Part shown: in pieces, positions 33,025-43,678 of the stretch
Numbering within the stretch: position 1 is the first letter of the stretch
How the letters are laid out: each line of letters starts with the position of its first letter
Source of the DNA: Thauera sp. JM12B12
GTDB taxonomy: Bacteria > Pseudomonadota > Gammaproteobacteria > Burkholderiales > Rhodocyclaceae
Length of the DNA stretch: 64,000 nucleotides
Assembly (NCBI RefSeq): GCF_039614725.1
Contig: NZ_CP154859.1
Coordinates: forward strand, 1,674,001 to 1,738,000
Direction: 5' to 3'
Notes under the pieces: model-generated
Seen by the model: only the letters and a program-made list of their open reading frames with translations
What the model was told of the DNA's origin: nothing
The model's database searches: none
Translations under genes and position numbers: made by a program

Positions 33025-35357
33025 AGATCGAAATCGACGGCAAGCAGGTCCAGGTCAACGACGGCAGCACGGTGATCGAGGCTGCGAACGTTGCCGGTGC
33101 CTACATTCCGCACTTCTGCTATCACAAGAAGCTCTCGATCGCGGCCAACTGCCGCATGTGCCTGGTGCAGGTCGAGAAGGCGCCCAAGCCGCTCCCCGCC
33201 TGTGCCACGCCGGTCACCAATGGCATGAAGGTCTGGACGCACTCCGAGCTTGCAGTGAAGGCGCAGAAGGGGGTGATGGAGTTCCTGCTCATCAATCACC
33301 CGCTCGACTGTCCGATCTGCGACCAGGGCGGCGAATGTCAGCTGCAGGACCTCGCGGTGGGTTATGGCTCGACCGCCTCGCGCTATCAGGAAGAGAAGCG
33401 CGTGGTGTTCAACAAGAATCTCGGTTCGCTCGTGTCGACCGACATGACGCGCTGCATCAACTGCACGCGCTGCGTTCGCTTTACGGCAGAGATCGCCGGC
33501 GAGATGGAGCTTGGCCAGGCCTTCCGCGGCGAACACGCGGAGATCATGCCCTTCATCGAGAAAACGATCGACTCCGAGCTGTCGGGCAACATCATCGACC
33601 TGTGTCCGGTTGGCGCGCTGACCTCCAAGCCCTTCCGCTTCGCTGCGCGCACCTGGGAGCTGTCTCGGCGCAAGTCGGTGAGTCCGCATGACTCGCTCGG
33701 CTCGAACCTCATCGTCCAGACAAAGCACGACGTCGTGAAGCGCGTGCTTCCGCTCGAGAACGAAGAAGTGAACGAGTGCTGGCTGAGCGACAAGGACCGC
33801 TTCTCGTATGAAGCCCTCGCCAGCGAGGATCGTCTCACTGCCCCGATGATCAAGCAGGGCGGCCAATGGAAGAAGGTCGACTGGCAAGCGGCGCTCGAGT
33901 TCGTCGCCACGGGCCTGCGTGGCATCGCCAAGGACCATGGTGCGACTGCGATCGGTGCCCTCGCGTCGCCGCACTCGACCGTGGAGGAACTCTATCTGCT
34001 GCAGAAGCTGGTTCGCGGCCTGGGTTCGGAGAACGTCGATTTCCGTCTCCGCCAGTCCGACTTCCGTGCTGACGGCAAGCGTGCAGGGGCGCCCTGGCTG
34101 GGCATGCCGGTCGCAGGCGTCAGGGAGCTGACGCGTCTGCTCGTGGTCGGCAGCTTCCTGCGCAAGGACGCACCGCTGCTGGCGCAGCGCGTTCGCCAGG
34201 CTGCAAAGAAGGGCTTGCATGTCAGCGCCATCGGGCCGAACGCCGAGGAGTGGTTGCTCCCCGTGCGCAATCGCGCCTTGGTCGCGCCGTCGGCCATGGT
34301 CGCCACCCTCGCGCAGGTCGTGGCTGCGCTGGCACAGGAGCTTGGCGCCGAGGTCAGCGTCGCGCTGCTCGGCAAGCTTCCCGCGACGGTATCCGAGGAG
34401 GCCCGCGCGATCGCGCAGAGCCTCGCCAGCGGACGCAAGGTCGCGGTGTGGCTCGGCAGCCTGGCGGTTCAGCATCAGCGCGCGAGCGAGCTGCAGATGC
34501 TGGCGCAAGAGATTGCCCGCCTGACCGGTGGCAGCTTCGGCTTCATCGGCGAGGCCGCCAACAGCGTGGGTGGCTATCTGGCCAGCGCGCTCCCCGGAGA
34601 GGGTGGGCTCGACGCCGCTGCCATGATCGATCAACCCCGGCGTGCGTACGTGGTCCTGGGCGCTGAGCCCGAGCTCGACTTCGCGAATCCGTCGGCCACT
34701 GTGGCTGCACTGTCTTCAGCGCAGCTGGTGGTGGCCCTGAGCGCCTTCGATTCAACGACGCTGCGTGAGACGGCAGATGTGATCCTGCCGATCGCACCCT
34801 TTACCGAGACCTCGGGTACGTTCGTGAATTGCGAGGGCCGGGCTCAGAGCTTCGCGGCCGTCGCGCGACCGGCGGGCGAAGTCCGGCCAGGCTGGAAGGT
34901 GCTGCGCGTGTTGGGCAATCTGCTCGCGCTCGAGGGCTTCGGCTATGGTGATTCCGAGGCAGTGCGCGATGAGGCCTTGGGGACAGATGCGCCGTCCCGT
35001 CTCGACAACGGGCTCGAGGGCGTCCTCGTGAACGCGGCGCTCGGCAGCGCCACCGCACTCGAGCGCGTGGCTGACGTGCCGATCTACTTCGCCGATCCGA
35101 TGGTGCGCCGCGCACCCTCGCTGCAGAAGACGCGCGATGCGGCCCAACCTACGGCGCGCATGTCGCCCGCGACCCTTGGCGCGCTCGGTATCGCTACCGG
35201 CGACCGGGTTCGTGTTTCGCAAGGGGCGGCGAGCGTCGAACTGATCGCTCAGGTGGATGAGAACCTCGCCGCCGGCTGCGTGCGCGTGGCGGCCGCGCAT
35301 CCCACTACCGCTGCGCTCGGTGCGATGAGCGGTGATCTCAGCGTGGAGCGTGTCTGA
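33018..35357 (+). CDS. nuoG: NADH-quinone oxidoreductase subunit G
   Basis: The 75-kDa subunit conducting electrons through the peripheral arm. The start at 33018 ([10 protein letters not shown], 779 residues) is fixed by the conserved ferredoxin-like N-terminus. N1b ligands are in [15 protein letters not shown] and PACATPV, N5 in [14 protein letters not shown], and N4 in CINCTRC with the later [10 protein letters not shown]. The site of the extra N7 cluster reads SPHDSLGS (222-229), so its Cys ligands are replaced, as in mitochondrial complex I. The C-terminal half is a degenerate molybdopterin-oxidoreductase domain. One-base overlap with nuoH. Confidence 0.98.
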   Translation: MLEIEIDGKQVQVNDGSTVIEAANVAGAYIPHFCYHKKLSIAANCRMCLVQVEKAPKPLPACATPVTNGMKVWTHSELAVKAQKGVMEFLLINHPLDCPICDQGGECQLQDLAVGYGSTASRYQEEKRVVFNKNLGSLVSTDMTRCINCTRCVRFTAEIAGEMELGQAFRGEHAEIMPFIEKTIDSELSGNIIDLCPVGALTSKPFRFAARTWELSRRKSVSPHDSLGSNLIVQTKHDVVKRVLPLENEEVNECWLSDKDRFSYEALASEDRLTAPMIKQGGQWKKVDWQAALEFVATGLRGIAKDHGATAIGALASPHSTVEELYLLQKLVRGLGSENVDFRLRQSDFRADGKRAGAPWLGMPVAGVRELTRLLVVGSFLRKDAPLLAQRVRQAAKKGLHVSAIGPNAEEWLLPVRNRALVAPSAMVATLAQVVAALAQELGAEVSVALLGKLPATVSEEARAIAQSLASGRKVAVWLGSLAVQHQRASELQMLAQEIARLTGGSFGFIGEAANSVGGYLASALPGEGGLDAAAMIDQPRRAYVVLGAEPELDFANPSATVAALSSAQLVVALSAFDSTTLRETADVILPIAPFTETSGTFVNCEGRAQSFAAVARPAGEVRPGWKVLRVLGNLLALEGFGYGDSEAVRDEALGTDAPSRLDNGLEGVLVNAALGSATALERVADVPIYFADPMVRRAPSLQKTRDAAQPTARMSPATLGALGIATGDRVRVSQGAASVELIAQVDENLAAGCVRVAAAHPTTAALGAMSGDLSVERV

Positions 35358-36406
35358 TGGAAGCGATGCTGCAACCCGTTGCCGAGTTCTTCGGTCCTTC
35401 CTGGACCGCTATCTGGACCCTGCTCAAGATCGTTGCGATCATCGCGCCGCTGATGATCGCCGTGGCATACCTCACGCTCGCGGAGCGGAAGGTCATCGGC
35501 TTCATGCAGGTTCGGATCGGCCCCAACCGCGTTGGACCGAAGGGCCTGCTGCAGCCGATCGCTGACGGCGTGAAGCTGCTGTTCAAGGAGATCATCGTTC
35601 CGAGCGGCGCGAACAAGGGACTGTTCATCCTCGGCCCCATTCTCGCCATCGCACCGTCCCTGGCGGCGTGGGCGGTCATTCCTTTCGGGGACGGTCTCGT
35701 TCTCGCCGATGTCAATGCGGGCCTGCTGTTCCTCCTCGCGATCACCTCGATGGAGGTCTACGGCGTGATCGTCGCCGGCTGGGCCTCGAACTCCAAGTAC
35801 CCCTTCCTCGGCTCGATGCGTGCGGCCGCGCAAATGGTGTCCTATGAGGTCTCGATGGGCTTTGCCCTGATCTGCGTGTTGCTGATCTCGGCCAGCCTCA
35901 ACCTCACCGATATCGTCATGTCGCAGGGCGAGGGGCGTTTCGCCGACATGGGTCTCGGCATCCTGTCGTGGAACTGGCTACCCCTGTTCCCGATGTTCGT
36001 GGTGTATGTGATTTCGGGGATCGCGGAGACCAACCGCGCGCCGTTCGACGTCGTCGAGGGCGAGGCGGAAGTGGTGGCGGGTCACATGGTCGAGTACTCG
36101 GGCATGACCTTCGCGCTGTTCTTCCTTGCCGAGTACGCGAACATGATCCTGGTGTCGATCCTGACCTCGATCCTGTTCCTCGGTGGCTGGTTGTCGCCGG
36201 TGGGCTTCCTGCCCGACGGGTTTCACTGGCTGGCGTTGAAGACGGCCGCGATCCTGTTCATCTTCCTGTGGGCGCGTGCCACCTTCCCGCGCTTCCGCTA
36301 CGACCACATCATGCGTCTGGGCTGGAAGGTGTTCATCCCGGTCACCCTGGTGTGGGTGTTCGTGGTCGCGGTGTGGATGATGTCGCCGTTGTCGATCTGG
36401 AGTTGA
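35357..36406 (+). CDS. nuoH: NADH-quinone oxidoreductase subunit H
   Basis: Membrane subunit (ND1) that closes the quinone chamber, 349 residues, eight or so helices. Conserved cytosolic loops include [20 protein letters not shown] after helix 1, [23 protein letters not shown], and the Glu-rich [26 protein letters not shown] that links quinone reduction to proton movement. It shares one base with the nuoG stop and is seven bases from nuoI. Confidence 0.98.
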   Translation: MEAMLQPVAEFFGPSWTAIWTLLKIVAIIAPLMIAVAYLTLAERKVIGFMQVRIGPNRVGPKGLLQPIADGVKLLFKEIIVPSGANKGLFILGPILAIAPSLAAWAVIPFGDGLVLADVNAGLLFLLAITSMEVYGVIVAGWASNSKYPFLGSMRAAAQMVSYEVSMGFALICVLLISASLNLTDIVMSQGEGRFADMGLGILSWNWLPLFPMFVVYVISGIAETNRAPFDVVEGEAEVVAGHMVEYSGMTFALFFLAEYANMILVSILTSILFLGGWLSPVGFLPDGFHWLALKTAAILFIFLWARATFPRFRYDHIMRLGWKVFIPVTLVWVFVVAVWMMSPLSIWS

Positions 36407-36413
36407 GAAGACC

Positions 36414-36899
36414 ATGGGTGCCAAGGATTACATCGGCAGTCTGTTCCTGAAGGAACTTGTGAAGGGCATGGCCCTGACCGGGCGGCATTTCTTCCAGCGC
36501 AAGATCACGGTTCAGTTCCCTGAGGAGAAAACGCCGCAAAGCAACCGTTTCCGCGGTTTGCATGCGCTGCGCCGCTATCCGAACGGCGAGGAGCGCTGCA
36601 TCGCGTGCAAGTTGTGCGAGGCGATCTGCCCGGCCATGGCGATCACCATCGAGTCGGAGCAGCGGGACGACGGTTCGCGGCGCACCACGCGCTACGACAT
36701 CGACCTCACCAAGTGCATCTTCTGCGGCTTCTGCGAAGAGGCCTGTCCGGTCGATGCGATCGTCGAAACGCGCGTGCTCGAGTACCACGGCGAGCAGCGC
36801 GGCGATCTTTACTACACCAAGCAGATGCTGCTCGCGGTGGGGGATCGCCACGAGTCGCAGATCGCCGCCGACCGCGAACAGGACGCCAAGTACCGCTAA
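36414..36899 (+). CDS. nuoI: NADH-quinone oxidoreductase subunit I
   Basis: The 23-kDa (TYKY) ferredoxin-like subunit with clusters N6a and N6b, linking NuoG to NuoB. Two CxxCxxCxxxC(P) motifs are intact: [12 protein letters not shown] and [12 protein letters not shown]. The N-terminal amphipathic helix ([19 protein letters not shown]) lies on the membrane, followed by [17 protein letters not shown]. 161 residues, normal length. Confidence 0.98.
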   Translation: MGAKDYIGSLFLKELVKGMALTGRHFFQRKITVQFPEEKTPQSNRFRGLHALRRYPNGEERCIACKLCEAICPAMAITIESEQRDDGSRRTTRYDIDLTKCIFCGFCEEACPVDAIVETRVLEYHGEQRGDLYYTKQMLLAVGDRHESQIAADREQDAKYR

Positions 36900-36932
36900 G
36901 GGGAGGGCGCCTCGGCGCCACGAGTCAAGAAC

Positions 36933-37538
36933 ATGGAATTCAAGACCTTCGTCTTCTACTTTCTCGCCGTGATCATGGTTTTCGCGGCGCTGAGGGTGAT
37001 CACAGCCCGGAACCCGGTGCACGCCGCGCTGTTCCTCGTGCTGACCTTCTTCAATGCCGGCGGGCTCTGGCTGCTGCTGCAGGCAGAATTCCTCGCCATC
37101 ACGCTGGTGATGGTCTACGTCGGTGCGGTGATGGTGCTGTTCCTCTTCGTGGTGATGATGCTCGACATCAACCTCGATCGACTCCGCGAGGGCTTCTGGA
37201 GCTACCTGCCGGTCGGTGCTCTGGTGGGCATCCTCATGTTGGTCGAGATGGTGATGGTGCTCGGGGGCTCGTATTTCGGCCTCGAGGCAATGCCGGCGCC
37301 CCCTGCGGCTGCAGAGACCTACAGCAACACGCGCGAGATTGGCCGGGTGCTCTACACGGACTATGTGTATCCCTTCGAACTCGCCTCGCTGGTCCTGCTG
37401 GTGGCGATGGTGGCGGCTGTCGCACTGACGCTTCGCAAGCGCAAGGGCCTCAAGTCGATCCCGCCGTCCGAGCAGGTCGCAGTCAAGGCCGAGGGGCGGA
37501 TCGAACTGGTCAAGATGCAGGCCGATAAAGAAGACTGA
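36933..37538 (+). CDS. nuoJ: NADH-quinone oxidoreductase subunit J
   Basis: Five-helix membrane subunit (ND6). The third helix contains MVYVGAVMVLFLFVVMMLDI, the region whose pi-bulge is important for coupling. The 201 residues end in a charged cytosolic tail (RKRKGLKSI.. to KMQADKED). A 64-base gap with a GC-rich hairpin follows before nuoK. Start at 36933 gives MEFKTFVFYFLAV. Confidence 0.97.
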   Translation: MEFKTFVFYFLAVIMVFAALRVITARNPVHAALFLVLTFFNAGGLWLLLQAEFLAITLVMVYVGAVMVLFLFVVMMLDINLDRLREGFWSYLPVGALVGILMLVEMVMVLGGSYFGLEAMPAPPAAAETYSNTREIGRVLYTDYVYPFELASLVLLVAMVAAVALTLRKRKGLKSIPPSEQVAVKAEGRIELVKMQADKED

Positions 37539-37563
37539 CGGCGCGCAAACAAGAAAAGAACAC

Positions 37564-37587
37564 CGCGCCGGCCCTCGCGCCGGCGCG
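37564..37587 (+). other. GC-rich hairpin between nuoJ and nuoK
   Basis: CGCGCCGG and CCGGCGCG pair across an eight-base loop that can itself pair further, 25 bases after the nuoJ stop. With no T tract it is more likely an mRNA processing or stability element than a terminator. Confidence 0.45.
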
Positions 37588-37602
37588 ATCAGGGGGTCTT
37601 AG

Positions 37603-37908
37603 ATGCTTTCGCTTTCCCATTTCCTCATTCTGGGCGCGATCCTGTTCGCGATCAGCGTGGTCGGGATCTTCCTCAACAGGAAGAACCTGATCGTGCTGCT
37701 GATGGCCATCGAGCTGATGCTGCTGTCGGTCAACATGAACTTCGTGGCCTTCTCGCACTATCTGGGCGACATCGCCGGCCAGGTTTTCGTCTTCTTCATC
37801 CTCACCGTCGCAGCGGCTGAGTCCGCGATCGGCCTGGCGATCCTGATCGTCATGTTCCGCAACATGCGCACGATCCACGTGGATGACCTGGACAGCCTCA
37901 AGGGTTAA
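37603..37908 (+). CDS. nuoK: NADH-quinone oxidoreductase subunit K
   Basis: Three-helix membrane subunit (ND4L), 101 residues. The two membrane glutamates needed for proton transfer are present, in [17 protein letters not shown] (helix 2) and [17 protein letters not shown] (helix 3). N-terminal [23 protein letters not shown] is typical. It is 14 bases before nuoL. Confidence 0.97.
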   Translation: MLSLSHFLILGAILFAISVVGIFLNRKNLIVLLMAIELMLLSVNMNFVAFSHYLGDIAGQVFVFFILTVAAAESAIGLAILIVMFRNMRTIHVDDLDSLKG

Positions 37909-37922
37909 GGAAGCGACACGAT

Positions 37923-39941
37923 ATGGACATGCAGACTCTCTATCTTCTCGTGCCGCTGGCGCCGCTCGCGGGCGCCATTCTGGCGGGACTGTTCGGCAAG
38001 CCGATCGGGCGCGCAGGGGCGCACGTCGTCACCATCCTTGGGGTGGCGATCGCCTTCGTCGCATCGGTGGTGATCTACCAGGACGTCGCCGCCGGCAACA
38101 CCTTCAACGGGACCGTGTATACCTGGATGCAGGCGGGCGGGATCAACTTCGAGGTGGGCTTCCAGATCGACTCCCTGACGGTGATGATGATGCTGGTGGT
38201 GACCTTCGTGTCGCTGATGGTGCACATCTACACCATCGGCTACATGTCGGAGGACCCGGGTTACCAGCGTTTCTTCAGCTACATCTCGTTGTTCACGTTC
38301 TCCATGCTGATGCTGGTGATGTCGAACAACTTCCTCCAGTTGTTCTTCGGCTGGGAGGCGGTGGGCCTGGTGTCTTACCTGCTGATCGGTTTCTGGTACG
38401 AGCGCCCGACCGCGATCTACGCGAACATGAAGGCGTTCCTGGTCAACCGCGTGGGTGACTTCGGCTTTCTGCTCGGCATCGGCCTGATCGCCGCCTACAC
38501 CGGCAGCCTCAACTACCAGGAGGTGTTTGCCAAGGCTCAGGAGCTTTCGGTGACCGAAATGGCAGTGACGGGTTGGCCGCTGCTGACCGCGATCTGCATC
38601 TGTCTGTTCATCGGCGCCATGGGCAAGTCGGCGCAGGTTCCGCTGCATGTCTGGCTGCCCGACTCGATGGAAGGCCCGACCCCGATCTCTGCACTGATCC
38701 ACGCCGCGACCATGGTGACCGCAGGCATCTTCATGGTGGCCCGCATGTCGCCGCTGTTCGAGCTGTCGGACACAGCGCTTTCGTTCGTCCTCGTCATCGG
38801 CGCCACGACCGCGCTGTTCATGGGTTTCCTCGGCATCGTCCAGAACGACATCAAGCGCGTGGTGGCGTACTCGACCCTCTCGCAGCTCGGGTACATGACG
38901 GTCGCGCTCGGCGTGTCCGCCTATTCGGCCGCGGTCTTCCACCTGATGACGCACGCCTTTTTCAAGGCGCTCCTGTTCCTCGGTGCAGGATCGGTGATCA
39001 TCGGCATGCACCACGATCAGGACATGCGCAACATGGGCGGCCTGCGCAAGTACATGCCGATCACGTGGATCACCTCGCTGCTCGGTTCGCTGGCGCTGAT
39101 CGGCTTCCCGCTGTTCTCCGGCTTCTACTCCAAGGATTCGATCATCGAGGCCGTGCATGCGTCGACGATCGCGGGTTCCGGCTATGCGATGTTCTGCGTC
39201 CTGCTCGGCGTGTTCGTGACGGCGTTCTATTCTTTCCGCATGTATTTCCTGGTGTTCCATGGCGAAGAACGCTTCGGAAAGGCGCACGAGCATCACGATC
39301 ACCATGGCGACCATGATGACGAGGAGCCGTCTGCCGACCACCACCATGGGCTCGCCCCCGGGCAGAAGCCGCACGAGTCGCCCTGGGTTGTGACCTTGCC
39401 CCTGGTGTTGCTGGCCGTTCCTTCGGTGCTGATCGGCTTCTTCACCATCGAGCCGATGCTGTTCGGAGAATGGTTCAAGGGCGTGATCTTCGTCGGGGAC
39501 AACCACGTCGGCCTCAGGGAGCTCGCGGCGAACTTCCATGGCCCGGTCGGCATGGCGGTGCATGGGCTGCAGACGGCGCCGTTCTGGCTGGCGATCGGTG
39601 GCGTCGCACTGGCGTGGTTCTTCTACATGAAGCGTCCGGACATCCCGGCTGCGATCCAGCGCACCTTCAAGCCGATCCACAGCCTGCTTGAGAACAAGTA
39701 CTTCTTCGACCGCTTCAATGAGATCTTCTTTGCTGGTGGCGCCCGTGCGCTCGGCAAGGGCTTGTGGAAGGCGGGCGACCAGGGCCTGATCGACGGTATC
39801 GCGGTCAATGGGTCGGCGAAACTGGTCGGATGGGTTGCGCAGATGTCGCGCCTGTTCCAGACCGGCCACCTGTACCAGTACGCCTTCATGATGATCATCG
39901 GCGTGTTCGTCCTGCTCACCTACTGGTTCAACCGGGGTTGA
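37923..39941 (+). CDS. nuoL: NADH-quinone oxidoreductase subunit L
   Basis: Largest antiporter-like proton-pumping subunit (ND5), 672 residues, ending in the lateral helix and a final TM anchor. Conserved segments include FFGWEAVGLVSYLLIGFWYERP with the channel glutamate, AMGKSAQVPLHVWLPDSMEGPTP, and HLMTHAFFKALLFLGAGSVI. An extramembrane loop at about 455-475 (HEHHDHHGDHDD..DHHH) holds nine histidines in 21 residues, which could bind divalent metals; similar loops occur, as I recall, in other betaproteobacterial NuoL. 74 bases precede nuoM. Confidence 0.98.
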   Translation: MDMQTLYLLVPLAPLAGAILAGLFGKPIGRAGAHVVTILGVAIAFVASVVIYQDVAAGNTFNGTVYTWMQAGGINFEVGFQIDSLTVMMMLVVTFVSLMVHIYTIGYMSEDPGYQRFFSYISLFTFSMLMLVMSNNFLQLFFGWEAVGLVSYLLIGFWYERPTAIYANMKAFLVNRVGDFGFLLGIGLIAAYTGSLNYQEVFAKAQELSVTEMAVTGWPLLTAICICLFIGAMGKSAQVPLHVWLPDSMEGPTPISALIHAATMVTAGIFMVARMSPLFELSDTALSFVLVIGATTALFMGFLGIVQNDIKRVVAYSTLSQLGYMTVALGVSAYSAAVFHLMTHAFFKALLFLGAGSVIIGMHHDQDMRNMGGLRKYMPITWITSLLGSLALIGFPLFSGFYSKDSIIEAVHASTIAGSGYAMFCVLLGVFVTAFYSFRMYFLVFHGEERFGKAHEHHDHHGDHDDEEPSADHHHGLAPGQKPHESPWVVTLPLVLLAVPSVLIGFFTIEPMLFGEWFKGVIFVGDNHVGLRELAANFHGPVGMAVHGLQTAPFWLAIGGVALAWFFYMKRPDIPAAIQRTFKPIHSLLENKYFFDRFNEIFFAGGARALGKGLWKAGDQGLIDGIAVNGSAKLVGWVAQMSRLFQTGHLYQYAFMMIIGVFVLLTYWFNRG

Positions 39942-40015
39942 GACGGACACGCAGGAACGGAAACACATAACAAGATCGAACGCGCCGTGCTCGGCGCACT
40001 GAACGGAAAGCAACG

Positions 40016-41497
40016 ATGACGGACATTCCTCTCCTCAGTCTGGCGATCTGGGTACCGATCCTCGGTGGCCTGCTGGTGCTCGCGACCGGCTCGGATCGCA
40101 ATGCCCCGCTGGCGCGCATGCTCGCCTTCGCGGTCGCGGTGGCTGGCTTCGTCGTGACCATTCCGCTCTATACCGGCTTCGACACCACGACGAGCGCGAT
40201 GCAGTTCGTCGAGCTGACGTCCTGGGTGCCGCGCTTCAACATCAACTATCACCTCGGCGTCGATGGCCTGTCCGTTCTGTTCGTGATCCTGAACGCCTTC
40301 ATCACCATCCTCGTGGTGATGGCCGGCTGGCAGGTCATCCAGGACAAGGTCGCACAGTACATGGCGGCGTTCCTGATCATGTCGGGCCTGATGAACGGGA
40401 TCTTCTCGGCGCTCGACGGCGTGCTGTTCTACGTGTTCTTCGAAGCCTCGCTGATCCCCCTTTACCTGGTCATCGGCATCTGGGGCGGCGCCAATCGCGT
40501 CTATGCTGCGATCAAGTTCTTCCTCTATACGCTGCTCGGTTCGCTGTTGATGCTGGTGGCACTGCTCTACCTGTTCATGCAGTCCGGTGGCAGCTTCAGC
40601 ATCCTCGACTGGCACCAACTGCCGCTGCCGATCGAGCCGCAGATCCTGATCTTCCTCGCCTTCCTGATCGCCTTCGGCGTCAAGGTGCCGATGTGGCCGG
40701 TGCATACCTGGCTACCCGATGCGCACGTCGAGGCGCCCACAGGCGGTTCGGTCGTACTGGCGGCGATCGGCCTCAAGCTGGGCGCCTACGGTTTCCTGCG
40801 GTTCTCGTTGCCGATCGTGCCGGACGCGGCGCAGCAACTCGCGCCGCTTGTCATCGCGCTGTCGCTGATCGCGGTGGTGTACATCGGTTTCGTCGCGCTG
40901 GTGCAGGCTGACATGAAGAAGCTGGTGGCGTATTCCTCGATCTCGCACATGGGCTTCGTGACCCTGGGTTTCTTCATCTTCAACCCGCTTGGTGTCGAGG
41001 GTGCCCTGGTGCAGATGATTTCCCACGGTTTCGTATCGGGCGCGATGTTCCTCTGCATCGGTGTGCTCTACGACCGCATGCATTCGCGCCAGATTGCGGA
41101 TTACGGCGGCGTGGTCAACACGATGCCGAAGTTCGCTGCCTTCTTCATGCTGTTCGCGATGGCCAACTCGGGACTGCCTGCGACCTCCGGTTTCGTCGGC
41201 GAGTTCATGGTCGTCCTCGGCGCGGTGCAGTACAACTTCTGGATCGGTTTCGTTGCGGCCACGACGCTGATCCTCGGCGCCGCCTATTCGTTGTGGATGT
41301 ACAAGCGCGTGGTCTTCGGCAAGGTTGCGAACAAGCACGTGGCAGAGCTCGAGGACATCAACGGCCGCGAGTTCGCCTTCCTCGCGATCCTGGCGGCGTG
41401 CGTGCTGGCGATGGGCCTGTACCCCTTCCCCTTCACCGAAGTGATGCACGCCTCGGTCAATGAACTCCTGCGGCATGTTGCCGTGAGCAAGCTCTGA
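40016..41497 (+). CDS. nuoM: NADH-quinone oxidoreductase subunit M
   Basis: Antiporter-like proton-pumping subunit (ND4), 493 residues and about 14 helices. Key residues are visible: the channel glutamate in LFYVFFEASLIPLYLVIG, KVPMWPVHTWLPDAHVEAPT, and the lysine/histidine channel in VAYSSISHMGFV and MISHGFVSGAMFL. A cytosolic loop before the last helix contains NKHVAELEDINGREF. Ordinary in all respects. Confidence 0.98.
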   Translation: MTDIPLLSLAIWVPILGGLLVLATGSDRNAPLARMLAFAVAVAGFVVTIPLYTGFDTTTSAMQFVELTSWVPRFNINYHLGVDGLSVLFVILNAFITILVVMAGWQVIQDKVAQYMAAFLIMSGLMNGIFSALDGVLFYVFFEASLIPLYLVIGIWGGANRVYAAIKFFLYTLLGSLLMLVALLYLFMQSGGSFSILDWHQLPLPIEPQILIFLAFLIAFGVKVPMWPVHTWLPDAHVEAPTGGSVVLAAIGLKLGAYGFLRFSLPIVPDAAQQLAPLVIALSLIAVVYIGFVALVQADMKKLVAYSSISHMGFVTLGFFIFNPLGVEGALVQMISHGFVSGAMFLCIGVLYDRMHSRQIADYGGVVNTMPKFAAFFMLFAMANSGLPATSGFVGEFMVVLGAVQYNFWIGFVAATTLILGAAYSLWMYKRVVFGKVANKHVAELEDINGREFAFLAILAACVLAMGLYPFPFTEVMHASVNELLRHVAVSKL

Positions 41498-41547
41498 GCG
41501 CCATTCAGCGCAAGCGCCCGAGAGACTCTTAACGGACTGGTCAGAAG

Positions 41548-43017
41548 ATGAATTTCGTCGTCCCCGACTTCTACCCCGCAGCGGCCGAGATCTTCGTGGC
41601 CGTCATGGCCCTGGTGATCATGCTGGCGAGTACCTTCGCCCGCAGCATCGCGCGCAATCTCTCCTATTTCCTCACGCAGGCGACCCTCGTCGCGGCGGCT
41701 TTCATCACCATCTACACGATGGAAGGGGAAGTGGTTCATACCTTCAGCAACATGTTCATCAGTGACCTGATGGGCGATTTCCTGAAGCTGATGATCTATT
41801 TCTCGACGGCGATCGCCTTGCTCTATGGGCGCGGCTACATGGCCGACCGGAAGATCGACAAGCCCGAGTACTACCTGCTGGCGCTGCTGATGACGCTGGG
41901 CATGATGGTGATGGTGACCGCCAACCACATGCTCCCGATGTACATCGGTCTGGAGATGATGTCGCTTGCGCTGTACACGATGGTGGCCTTCGATCGTGAC
42001 TCGGCGCGGTCGACCGAGGCGGCGATGAAGTACTTCGTGCTCGGTGCGCTCGCCTCCGGTCTGCTGCTCTACGGCATGTCGATGGTGTACGGCGCGACCG
42101 GGACGCTGGAGTTCTCGGGAATCGCCCAAGCCATTTACAACCAGTCCGCCAACCAGACCGTGCTGATGTTCGGCCTCGTGTTCCTGGTCGCGGGCATCTG
42201 CTTCAAGCTCGGCGTGGTGCCTTTCCACATGTGGGTGCCCGACGTCTATCAGGGCGCGCCGACCGCGGTGACGCTGGTGATCGCCACGGCGCCCAAGCTG
42301 GCGGCGTTCGCGATGGCCATCCGACTTCTGGTCTGGGCGCTGTTCGATATTGCCGAGGAATGGCAGGTGATGCTCATGCTGGTGGCGGTGGCGTCGATCG
42401 TGCTCGGCAACCTCGCTGCGATCGCGCAGCAGAACATCAAGCGCATGCTCGCCTACTCGGGCATCTCCCACATGGGCTTCATGTTGCTCGGGCTGCTTGC
42501 CGGAGTGGTGGAGGGGGATCGCCACTTCGCGCTCAACGCATACAGTTCGGCGATGTTCTACGCGGTGTCCTACGTGATCATGAGCCTCGCCTCGTTCGGC
42601 ATGATCATCCTGCTGTCGCGGGCGGGGTTCGAGGCGGAGAACATCGACGACTTCAAGGGTCTCAACAAGCGTAGCCCCTGGTACGCCTTGATGATGCTCT
42701 TCGTGATGTTCTCGATGGCCGGCGTGCCTTTCTTCATCGGTTTTTTCGCCAAGCTGTCGGTGCTTCAGGCGGTGGTGGCGGCAGGCTACTTCTGGCTCGC
42801 GGTGCTTGCGGTGGTGATGTCGGTGATCGGAGCCTTCTACTACCTGCGTGTCGTCAAGCTGATGTATTTCGACGAGCCGGTGGATGCGGCGCCGATCCAT
42901 GCGCCGGCCGAGGTGCGCGTGATGCTGTCGGCCAATGGCCTTGCAATCGCCGCGCTGGGACTGGCGCCGCAGATGCTGATGTCCGTATGTGCTTACGCAC
43001 TGCTGGGGTCGCTGTAG
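41548..43017 (+). CDS. nuoN: NADH-quinone oxidoreductase subunit N
   Basis: Third antiporter-like subunit (ND2), 489 residues and about 14 helices, closing the operon. Landmarks are [54 protein letters not shown] and [22 protein letters not shown] C-terminal helices. It ends in a double stop (TAGTAG) and is followed by a strong terminator. No DUF2818 gene, which trails nuoN in some betaproteobacteria, is found. Confidence 0.98.
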   Translation: MNFVVPDFYPAAAEIFVAVMALVIMLASTFARSIARNLSYFLTQATLVAAAFITIYTMEGEVVHTFSNMFISDLMGDFLKLMIYFSTAIALLYGRGYMADRKIDKPEYYLLALLMTLGMMVMVTANHMLPMYIGLEMMSLALYTMVAFDRDSARSTEAAMKYFVLGALASGLLLYGMSMVYGATGTLEFSGIAQAIYNQSANQTVLMFGLVFLVAGICFKLGVVPFHMWVPDVYQGAPTAVTLVIATAPKLAAFAMAIRLLVWALFDIAEEWQVMLMLVAVASIVLGNLAAIAQQNIKRMLAYSGISHMGFMLLGLLAGVVEGDRHFALNAYSSAMFYAVSYVIMSLASFGMIILLSRAGFEAENIDDFKGLNKRSPWYALMMLFVMFSMAGVPFFIGFFAKLSVLQAVVAAGYFWLAVLAVVMSVIGAFYYLRVVKLMYFDEPVDAAPIHAPAEVRVMLSANGLAIAALGLAPQMLMSVCAYALLGSL

Positions 43018-43054
43018 TAGGCTCCGGAAGCTTGGGTAATCAGGCGTTTTCTCC

Positions 43055-43088
43055 CTTGGCCATCGCGTGTGCGATGGCCAAGTTGTTT
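43055..43088 (+). terminator. nuo operon terminator
   Basis: CTTGGCCATCGC-GTGT-GCGATGGCCAAG is a perfect 12-pair stem (43055-43082) followed by TTGTTT, 37 bases after nuoN. Confidence 0.85.
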
Positions 43089-43108
43089 GCGGATTGCGAT
43101 CGTAGCCA

Positions 43109-43678
43109 ATGATGAGCCACCTCCCGGACGATCCTCTGATCGAGCGCACGCTCTCTTCCGAACAGGTTTTCGACGGTGCGCTGCTGCACGTCCGACGCGA
43201 CCGCGTGCGGCTTCCGGATGGCGGCGAGAGCGTGCGCGAATACGTGCGGCATCCCGGGGCGGTGGTCGTGGTCGCGTTGCAGGCGGATGGCGCGCTCGTG
43301 CTCGAGCGCCAGTTCCGGTATCCCTTGCGGCGTGCCTTCCTGGAGTTCCCCGCCGGAAAGATCGACACCGGCGAGGCGATCCTGGCATGCGCGATGCGGG
43401 AGCTGCGTGAGGAGACCGGCTATGAGGCGGCCGACTGGCAGCATGTCGGCGTGATGCACCCGTGCATCGGTTACTCCGACGAGCGGATCGAGATCTTCTT
43501 CGCGAGCGGGCTACGGCACGTCGGCCATGCCTGGGATGAGGGCGAGTTTCTCGAGGTGCTGGCGATGCCCGTGGATGCGGTCGAGGAGGCCATTCACACG
43601 GGGCGCATCACTGACGCCAAGAGCATCACCGCGTTCTATCGTGCGCGCCCCCTGATTCACGCCGTGCTGGGCCGCTGA
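43109..43678 (+). CDS. NUDIX hydrolase, ADP-ribose pyrophosphatase type
   Basis: Hydrolyses nucleoside-diphosphate derivatives, most likely ADP-ribose, by resemblance to NudF. The NUDIX box GKIDTGEAILACAMRELREETGYEA shows the G-x5-E-x7-REL-x-EE-x-G pattern (about residues 86-110), followed by PCIGYSDERIEIFFA, which fits ADP-ribose pyrophosphatases. 189 residues, cytosolic. Two adjacent ATGs (43109, 43112) are possible starts and neither has a clear ribosome site. It commonly follows nuoN in betaproteobacteria. Its last 22 bases overlap the convergent acyltransferase-like gene. Confidence 0.9.
   Translation: MMSHLPDDPLIERTLSSEQVFDGALLHVRRDRVRLPDGGESVREYVRHPGAVVVVALQADGALVLERQFRYPLRRAFLEFPAGKIDTGEAILACAMRELREETGYEAADWQHVGVMHPCIGYSDERIEIFFASGLRHVGHAWDEGEFLEVLAMPVDAVEEAIHTGRITDAKSITAFYRARPLIHAVLGR

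Noticed and set aside
37905..40013. Open frame of 702 residues opposite nuoL
   Set aside because: Composition is the reverse-frame image of a membrane protein (His/Asp/Arg-rich); nuoL on the other strand is unambiguous.
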